Shown one piece after another: positions 40,561-45,544 of a DNA stretch of 45,544 bases. Position numbers and translations under genes: made by a program. The notes under the pieces are model-generated. The model saw nothing but the letters and a program-made list of their open reading frames with translations, ran no database searches and was not told where the DNA came from. How positions within the stretch are numbered: the stretch's first letter is position 1; every line of letters begins with the position of its first letter. The stretch comes from Candidatus Gastranaerophilales bacterium. Lineage in GTDB: Bacteria > Cyanobacteriota > Vampirovibrionia > Gastranaerophilales > Gastranaerophilaceae. The stretch covers positions 1 through 45,544 of the forward strand of contig CALVBY010000006.1 in assembly GCA_944325905.1 (NCBI GenBank). Reading direction: 5' to 3'.

Positions 40561-42304
40561 CAACCATTTCACAATTTTTGCAGTCGAATTTCAAGGCATA
40601 TTTTTTACCTTTTTCATCAACCAAAAACAATTTATCAGGGGATTTGCACATATCAAAAGCATATTTTAAACAATGCTTTGTCCGCATAAGTTCAATATCT
40701 TTTGGTTTTGTATTTTCGTATGACCAGTCTACACTCTCACATCCGCATTTTTCGTAAAATTCTTTTGCTTTATGGTTATGAACATTTGCCCTATAATCTA
40801 AATTTTTCTCTGGAAAAACTGCATATTGTAGAGGTTCTTGGATTTCCCGTTCATAATTATTTAAACGTTCTTCTATTAATTCTTCCAAAATTTCCCTACG
40901 CAGATTGTTTATTTCAGAAATTGCTAAAAAAGGAATTTCTTCATTTGTTTCAACTTCTGTAATATAAAAATCACTGTCGCCTGATTTTTTCAATTGTGCA
41001 GAAAAAATCTCTTTCATTTTTTCAGGATTTTTTGCTTTTTCTGACGCAACAACTTCCATAGCAACCTCGTTACCATCTTCATCTATTGCATGAAGAATTC
41101 CCTCATTATACAAAAATTTTGCAGCTATTCTTCTTTTTGTCTTTGAGTTTATAAGTTTTTTTTCAAATTTTGCATCAAAATTTCTATATATAACCATTCC
41201 TTTTTTTAATTTATCCATCCTATTTGGATAAATTCTACAACCGTCAACTCTATTTACCAAACAACCCGTAAGCTCATCCTCTATAAAGTAACAAAGTCCG
41301 TCTTGCGGATTTATATCAGCATCCAATTCAAAATAATCTTTTCCAATATTTTTTATTTTTCCCAATTTTTCACCCAAAGATTTTGGGGTATAAAAATTGA
41401 AACATTTTTGCCTGCCATTTAAAAAATAATCAGTAAATCCACGATTAAAACTCTTGTGTAAATCAGGCTCAAAATCTAAAAACACTTTTCCTGAAGATAT
41501 TTTTTCGGAAATTTTGTCTAATTTTTGACGATAGTATGCTACAACGTTTTTAACATAATTTTCGTCTTTTAAACGACCTTCTATTTTAAATGACTTAACA
41601 CCAGCATCTACAAGCTTTTCAATATTCTCTGAAGCGTTAAAATCTTTCAAACTCAATAAATGCAAATCCTTTGCCAATATTTTTCCGTTTTCGTCAATCA
41701 ATGAATACTTTTTTCGACAACTTTGTGCACATTCTCCCCTATTTGCAGAACGTCCGCCTATATGACAGCTCATATAACACTGTCCGCTATATGATACACA
41801 CAAAGCCCCATGAATAAATGTTTCTATTTCTGCTTTTGTATTATCGCAAATTTCTTTTATTTGATTAAGAGACAATTCTCTTGCAAGAATAATTCTTGTA
41901 ATACCAATTTCATCAAAGAATTTTATTTTACTCAATTTTCTATTATCGCACTGAGTACTTGCATGTATCGGTATTGGAGGAATTTCATGATTTATTGCGA
42001 GTTCCACTATTCCCATATCTTGAACAATAATTGCATCAACACCTATATCATAGAGATTCTGTATCAATTTTTTAGCTAAAACTATCTCATTATCATCCAA
42101 AATAGTATTAACCGTGACATGAACTTTTACGTAAAATTTATGCGCATATTCAACAATTTCTCTTAAATCCTCCAAGGAATTTCCTGCGTTTTGTCTTGCA
42201 CCAAAACTGGATGCACCTATATATAAAGCATCACAACCACTATTTATAGCTGCAATAGCCGTTTTTTTATCTTTTGCCGGTGCTAAAAGTTCTGTATTCC
42301 TCAT
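40550..42304 (-). CDS. Peptidase U32 family protein (RlhA/TrhP-like)
   Basis: A 584-residue protein of the U32 family, whose characterised members hydroxylate 23S rRNA (RlhA) or tRNA (TrhP) using prephenate-derived chemistry. The N-terminal TIM-barrel-like part has ELLAPAKDKKTAIAAINSGCDALYIG, the central Cys-rich signature FIHGALCVSYSGQCYMSCHIGGRSANRGECAQSCRKKY, and DLHLLSLKDFNA then VKSFKIEGRLKDENYV. A C-terminal DUF3656-like extension and a final Cys pair (CKNCEMVVI) follow. Length lies between TrhP (about 450) and RlhA (about 650). It is preceded by a leaderless promoter. Confidence 0.88.
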   Translation of the reverse strand: MRNTELLAPAKDKKTAIAAINSGCDALYIGASSFGARQNAGNSLEDLREIVEYAHKFYVKVHVTVNTILDDNEIVLAKKLIQNLYDIGVDAIIVQDMGIVELAINHEIPPIPIHASTQCDNRKLSKIKFFDEIGITRIILARELSLNQIKEICDNTKAEIETFIHGALCVSYSGQCYMSCHIGGRSANRGECAQSCRKKYSLIDENGKILAKDLHLLSLKDFNASENIEKLVDAGVKSFKIEGRLKDENYVKNVVAYYRQKLDKISEKISSGKVFLDFEPDLHKSFNRGFTDYFLNGRQKCFNFYTPKSLGEKLGKIKNIGKDYFELDADINPQDGLCYFIEDELTGCLVNRVDGCRIYPNRMDKLKKGMVIYRNFDAKFEKKLINSKTKRRIAAKFLYNEGILHAIDEDGNEVAMEVVASEKAKNPEKMKEIFSAQLKKSGDSDFYITEVETNEEIPFLAISEINNLRREILEELIEERLNNYEREIQEPLQYAVFPEKNLDYRANVHNHKAKEFYEKCGCESVDWSYENTKPKDIELMRTKHCLKYAFDMCKSPDKLFLVDEKGKKYALKFDCKNCEMVVIG

Positions 42305-42311
42305 AACACTA

Positions 42312-42340
42312 ATTGTATAACAATGCTAAATACTTGACAA
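42312..42340 (-). promoter_or_regulatory. Leaderless promoter of the U32 gene
   Basis: On the minus strand TTGTCA (42335-42340), 17-bp spacer, TACAAT (42312-42317), 7 nt, ATG at 42304. No SD. Confidence 0.75.
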
Positions 42341-42362
42341 TCATGCTTTTTTATGATATAAA
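42334..42362 (+). promoter_or_regulatory. Promoter of a candidate small RNA
   Basis: TTGACA (42334-42339), 17-bp spacer, TATAAA (42357-42362) on the plus strand, overlapping the -35 of the opposite U32 promoter. No gene lies downstream before metG on the other strand. Confidence 0.7.
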
Positions 42363-42368
42363 GAGTGT

Positions 42369-42420
42369 GGGGTAAATGTATATTTATAAGTCTTGTCATT
42401 CGACGAGACTTTCTTTTTCG
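42369..42420 (+). ncRNA. Candidate small RNA of about 50 nt
   Basis: Defined by a near-consensus promoter on the left and an intrinsic terminator hairpin on the right (42389-42419). The intervening sequence has no ORF with an SD. Target unknown; it could also be a short abortive or regulatory transcript affecting the divergent U32 promoter. Confidence 0.45.
42389..42419 (+). terminator. Terminator of the candidate small RNA
   Basis: AGTCTTGTC-ATTC-GACGAGACT (9-bp stem with one G-T pair) followed by TTCTTTTTC. Confidence 0.75.
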
Positions 42421-42472
42421 GTCAGTGAGTATTTGTGAAAAATTTGTGATATTTTTCATGTGTTTTGTATAT

Positions 42473-42511
42473 TAAAAAAGCCCCCAAACCCTTTTGTTTG
42501 AAGGCTTTTAA
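42473..42511 (-). terminator. metG terminator
   Basis: On the minus strand AAAAGCC-TT-CAAAC, a short loop, GTTTG-GG-GGCTTTT and a T-run, directly after metG. Confidence 0.8.
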
Positions 42512-42529
42512 TTTTATTATATTTGCATT

Positions 42530-44095
42530 TTATTTTTTAGATGATTTAGCTGTTTTATCGGCAAATTCACTATCTATACGCAAAAATACCGGTTTGATTT
42601 CTTCTTTAGAAATTAATTTACCAACTTTTATATTATCGCAAGTCAAATCATCCAATTTTGTATCCAGATTAAAGGATAATTGTTTTGCCATTTCTTTTGC
42701 AATATTAGGACAATAAGGGTAAATTAAAGAAGAAACAATACACATAATTTCTAAAACAGTTGTAAGAACTATGCCGCATTCTGTCCATTTTTCTTCCTTA
42801 GCCAATGTCCAAGGTGCATTATCCGTGACATATTTGTTTGTCATATCTACAAGACCAATTATTTCCTGAGCGGCTTCTGCTATTTCGAAATGATTAAAGT
42901 GGTTTTCAACTACTTTGACAGTTCCCAAAGCCTTTTTAAATAGGTCTGATTGTTCCTTGAATTCAGGTTTAATCTCACCATCAAAATATTTAACCAACAT
43001 TGATAGAGTTCTATTTAAAAGATTGCCCATGCTATTTGCCAAATGAGCATTAACTTTTTCTTTGAAATCTGCATCGGAATAGTTTCCATCCTTGCCGCAA
43101 GGAGCTGATGTTGCCATATAGTATCTGAAAGCATCGGGATATTCCATTTCAAAATTCTCCAAAACAGCTGTTGGAGATATAACATTACCCAATGATTTTG
43201 ACATTTTAGATTCATCAATTGTAATCCAACCATGAGCAAAAATATGTTTTGGTAATGGTAAATCTAAAGCCAATAAAAACGCCGGCCAATAAATACTATG
43301 GAATTTCAAAATATCTTTACCAATTACATGAACATCTGCAGGCCATAGTTTTTTATACAAATCTGAAGGGTTTTCTGTATCATAACCTATAGCTGTTATA
43401 TAGTTTGAAAGAGCATCAATCCACACATATATAACTTGGTCAGGATCATCTAAAACATCAATACCCCATTGAACATTTGTTTTGGCTCTTGAAACGGATA
43501 TATCTTGAATATCTTCCAATTGATTTAAAACTTCATTTGCTCTAAATGACGGAACTATAAAATCAGGATTTTCTTTTATGTGTTTTATAATTGCATCCTT
43601 ATACTTTGTAAGTTTAAAAAAATAGTTTTCTTCTTTTACCAATTCAGGTTTTTTCAAATGATCCGGACACAAGCCATCTTCTGTTAAATCTTTTTCATTT
43701 AAAAAACATTCACATCCTGAGCAATACAAACCTTCATATGAGTGTTTGTAGATATCTCCTTTTTCAACAAGTTTTTTGAATATTTTTTGAACAACTTTTT
43801 CATGATAATCATCTGTTGTTCTTATAAATTTTGTATAATCAACATCTAAAGCTTTCCAGGCTTGCTTAAACTTTTCTGCATTCATATCACAAAGTTCTTT
43901 CGGTGTCATTCCTTGCTCTTTAGACGTTTTTTGAATTTTTATTCCATGTTCATCTGTTCCTGTTAAGAAAAACACTTCTGTTCTTTGTGAAAAATGTCTT
44001 GCTATAATATCTGTTAAAATCTTTTCATAAGCATGCCCAATATGTGGCGCACCATTTACATAATCAATTGCTGTTGTTAAATAAAATTTGTCCAT
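42530..44095 (-). CDS. metG: Methionyl-tRNA synthetase
   Basis: Class I synthetase charging initiator and elongator tRNA-Met. The 521-residue protein has the HIGH motif (GAPHIGHAYEKI, near residue 15), a Cys-type zinc knuckle (CSGCECFLNEKDL onto CPDHL), the WIDALSNYITAIGYD segment and KMSKS (DESKMSKSLGNVI). It lacks the C-terminal EMAP-like tRNA-binding domain found in some MetG. The start at 44095 (MDKFYLTTAIDYVNG) is chosen for its AGAGGGA site; the upstream ATG at 44116 would contain it. A terminator follows. Confidence 0.96.
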   Translation of the reverse strand: MDKFYLTTAIDYVNGAPHIGHAYEKILTDIIARHFSQRTEVFFLTGTDEHGIKIQKTSKEQGMTPKELCDMNAEKFKQAWKALDVDYTKFIRTTDDYHEKVVQKIFKKLVEKGDIYKHSYEGLYCSGCECFLNEKDLTEDGLCPDHLKKPELVKEENYFFKLTKYKDAIIKHIKENPDFIVPSFRANEVLNQLEDIQDISVSRAKTNVQWGIDVLDDPDQVIYVWIDALSNYITAIGYDTENPSDLYKKLWPADVHVIGKDILKFHSIYWPAFLLALDLPLPKHIFAHGWITIDESKMSKSLGNVISPTAVLENFEMEYPDAFRYYMATSAPCGKDGNYSDADFKEKVNAHLANSMGNLLNRTLSMLVKYFDGEIKPEFKEQSDLFKKALGTVKVVENHFNHFEIAEAAQEIIGLVDMTNKYVTDNAPWTLAKEEKWTECGIVLTTVLEIMCIVSSLIYPYCPNIAKEMAKQLSFNLDTKLDDLTCDNIKVGKLISKEEIKPVFLRIDSEFADKTAKSSKK

Positions 44096-44203
44096 TAATA
44101 ATTCCCTCTTTGGCAAAAATTATATCACAAAAAAGTTACATTTTCTTTGTTACAGGCAATTTCTCAAATCAAAATTACTTTATATACATGTAAAGGAGTA
44201 GGT

Positions 44204-44596
44204 ATGTCTTGGATTAATGATTTAGACGCATTAGCTTCAGCAGGTGTAATTGGATTTGACGCACCCGCTTATATAAAAGGTGTACAACCTAGATATTACG
44301 GGCATCCTGCTTTGGAAACTCTTCCTGATACATTACCTCAAATGAATTCTCAACCAAAAAAAGATGAATTCAAAACAAGTGGCACCGGGGTAAATAATCC
44401 TTCTTGGAAAAAATGGGTTTTTGGTATTTTGGCAACTGCCGGTTTGATTTTTGGTGCTTCCAAACTAAAATCTGTTAAAAATTTGTTTAGCAAGATTTCT
44501 TTAACAACAATAAAAACATTACCCAAAAAATTATTTACATCAATAAAAACCGGTTTCAACCATGTAATTAATCTTTTTAAAAAGCCAAAACCCTAA
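44204..44596 (+). CDS. Hypothetical protein with one membrane segment
   Basis: A 130-residue protein starting MSWINDLDALASAGVIGFDAPAYIKG; AAAGGAG fixes the ATG at 44204. The first 70 residues are proline- and glycine-containing and look unstructured (GVQPRYYGHPALETLPDTLPQ); one membrane helix follows at about 66-84 (KWVFGILATAGLIFGAS), then a strongly basic tail rich in K (LFKKPKP). No family recognised. Its TAA overlaps the pilin gene's TAG as CTAA. Confidence 0.7.
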   Translation: MSWINDLDALASAGVIGFDAPAYIKGVQPRYYGHPALETLPDTLPQMNSQPKKDEFKTSGTGVNNPSWKKWVFGILATAGLIFGASKLKSVKNLFSKISLTTIKTLPKKLFTSIKTGFNHVINLFKKPKP

Positions 44597-45297
44597 TGGA
44601 ATAACCTGTTAATCATTGCTTGTGCCGAAGAACCACCTTCTTCTGGTGAACTACAAGCATCTCCCACATATTTAATATAATTTCCGTCCGATCTTATACT
44701 AAAAGAATAAAGGTCATATCCCCACTTATTTGGTCCATTCTTTCCATTTATATCTATAGCAACAATTATACAAGTATCATTTGTGTAGAAAAATATTATT
44801 GTACCATCTGATAATACATATACCGTTTTTGCATCCAAAATTCTTGTTGCAGTAAACCCTCTACAGTTTTGGTTTGCATAATCTTGCCAATATTCTTCAT
44901 CGTAATTTTCGTCATTTTTATGTTGTTCTTTTAAAACATCATCATAACCTTTATATTCAGCTATACATCCGTTTTCATATGCTTTATCTTTACATATTTT
45001 TGTTATTTTTAATGTTTTTAAAAACTCAGTTGTCAGATCAATACAATCACTTATATAAGCTCCAGAACCAACTCCCGGCGGATAATAACACTTTGGTATA
45101 TATCCAAACTGACCTTGAGCGTTTAATAATGCTTGATTAATTAATGCGTAACTCTTTTTAAACTGGTTGTCCAATGTTTTTTGTTTATAGTTTGAGATTA
45201 AAGTAGGTATTGTTATCGCTGCGACAACTCCAATTATCCCCAATGTAATTAAAACTTCCGCTAATGTAAAACCTTTTCTTGATTTATAATTCCTCAT
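44593..45297 (-). CDS. Type IV pilin/pseudopilin-like protein
   Basis: A 234-residue prepilin: leader MRNYKSRKG, cleavage before F, then the N-methylated helix FTLAEVLITLGIIGVVAAI with the E at +5, followed by a globular part with several cysteines. Such proteins are cut and methylated by PilD-type peptidase and assembled into type IV or type II secretion-like filaments. This start is chosen because it gives a normal 9-residue leader and follows a perfect TTGACA-17-TATAAT promoter by 6 nt. A longer in-frame start at 45396 has its own SD and promoter and adds 33 residues across a G10 tract. Confidence 0.9.
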   Translation of the reverse strand: MRNYKSRKGFTLAEVLITLGIIGVVAAITIPTLISNYKQKTLDNQFKKSYALINQALLNAQGQFGYIPKCYYPPGVGSGAYISDCIDLTTEFLKTLKITKICKDKAYENGCIAEYKGYDDVLKEQHKNDENYDEEYWQDYANQNCRGFTATRILDAKTVYVLSDGTIIFFYTNDTCIIVAIDINGKNGPNKWGYDLYSFSIRSDGNYIKYVGDACSSPEEGGSSAQAMINRLFH

Positions 45298-45303
45298 AAT
45301 TGG

Positions 45304-45332
45304 ATTATAATTTTTATTTAAATTTGTGTCAA
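45304..45332 (-). promoter_or_regulatory. Perfect consensus leaderless promoter of the pilin gene
   Basis: On the minus strand TTGACA (45327-45332), exactly 17 bp, TATAAT (45304-45309), then 6 nt and ATG at 45297. Same geometry as hisS. Confidence 0.88.
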
Positions 45333-45362
45333 GATCCTTGTTATTACTACTTAAAGGAGTTG

Positions 45363-45372
45363 CCCCCCCCCC
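45363..45372 (-). repeat. Homopolymeric G10 tract
   Basis: Ten C on the plus strand (ten G on the coding strand), within the longer pilin frame and about 30 bp upstream of the pilin -35. Such a run is very unlikely by chance in this AT-rich sequence and is prone to slippage. Confidence 0.85.
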
Positions 45373-45418
45373 ATTCTTTTTCTGTATGTTTTTCATATTA
45401 CTCCCTTATTTTTTTCAT

Positions 45419-45447
45419 ATTTTAGCAGTTTTTTTCTTTGGTTGCAA
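45419..45447 (-). promoter_or_regulatory. Upstream promoter for the long pilin frame
   Basis: On the minus strand TTGCAA (45442-45447), 17-bp spacer, TAAAAT (45419-45424). A predicted leader of about 16 nt contains AAGGGAG before the ATG at 45396. Confidence 0.55.
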
Positions 45448-45454
45448 GAATTTT

Positions 45455-45544
45455 TTAATTCTTTTTTTCTTTTCTTTCTCTAACAGAAATCCTTATTGGT
45501 GTGCCAAAAAAGCCAAAAGCTTCTCTTAATTTGTTTTCTAAATA
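45455..45544 (-). CDS. der: GTPase Der (EngA), C-terminal fragment
   Basis: The last 29 residues of an ORF that enters from beyond the right edge. The frame reads LENKLREAFGFFGTPIRISV then RERKEKKN and stops at TAA (45455-45457). This is the end of the KH-like domain of the ribosome-assembly GTPase Der, whose C-terminus usually has LR-x2-F-x-F-x-GTPIR followed by basic residues. No terminator was seen between it and the pilin gene. Confidence 0.85.
   Translation of the reverse strand, partial: YLENKLREAFGFFGTPIRISVRERKEKKN

Noticed and set aside
45326-45529. Plus-strand ORF across the right edge
   Set aside because: It is antisense to the pilin upstream region and the der C-terminus, is F/L-rich from A-rich DNA and has no SD.

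Overview
The window is AT-rich (roughly one third G+C by eye), densely packed DNA from a bacterium with an outer membrane (TolC, a porin, a tripartite efflux pump). The prepilin motif GFTLAEVLITLGIIGVVAA, a fermentative gene set (CtfAB, GdhA, a ferredoxin-nitroreductase) and many small XRE regulators best fit an uncultured gut-type relative of the cyanobacteria (Gastranaerophilales, Melainabacteria/Vampirovibrionia). This placement is an inference of medium confidence. No rRNA, tRNA, CRISPR array or insertion sequence was seen.

Layout. 1-5 kb: the end of a PrxQ-type peroxiredoxin, a membrane acyltransferase-like protein, a class II photolyase and gdhA. 4.5-8 kb, minus strand: a TPR protein, CtfB/CtfA CoA-transferase, then an envelope cluster with a degenerate M48 peptidase. 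8-15 kb: tolC divergent from marR-emrA-emrB-nitroreductase, with a perfect palindrome between them, then a sugar-porter MFS. 15-21 kb: an SPL-like radical SAM protein, a phosphopantetheinyl transferase, an orphan histidine kinase, prmC, two XRE regulators with matching operators, small unknown genes and bioD. 21-28 kb: lepA, a LuxR-HTH protein, two paralogous unknown genes with matching regulatory DNA, two more HTH genes, and rpoD-dnaG. 28-36 kb: a second orphan kinase, xerD, gloA, a TrmB-type regulator, a fifth HTH gene, tdk, ctpA, hisS and a porin. 36-45.5 kb: an Orn/Lys/Arg decarboxylase, a TPR protein, a hydrolase, a U32 protein, metG, a pilin-like gene and the C-terminus of Der.

Two whole-window patterns stand out. 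First, many genes lack a Shine-Dalgarno sequence and instead have a -10 hexamer ending exactly 6 or 7 nt before the start codon (hisS, the pilin, lepA, the radical SAM gene, the U32 gene and others, several with near-consensus -35 boxes). This implies widespread leaderless transcription alongside ordinary SD-led genes, and it decides several start codons. Second, nearly all convergent gene pairs abut or overlap at their stops.

The most novel-looking locus is the pair of MxIEFNGK genes (23.1-24.4 kb). Each has 10-bp-period TGTAA direct repeats at an identical distance from its -10, a TGTGAGTAAA element just before the SD, and its reverse complement after the stop. A G10 tract ahead of the pilin gene, placed between two promoters and two possible starts, is a candidate phase-variable switch. 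A short intergenic transcription unit upstream of the U32 gene is a candidate small RNA.
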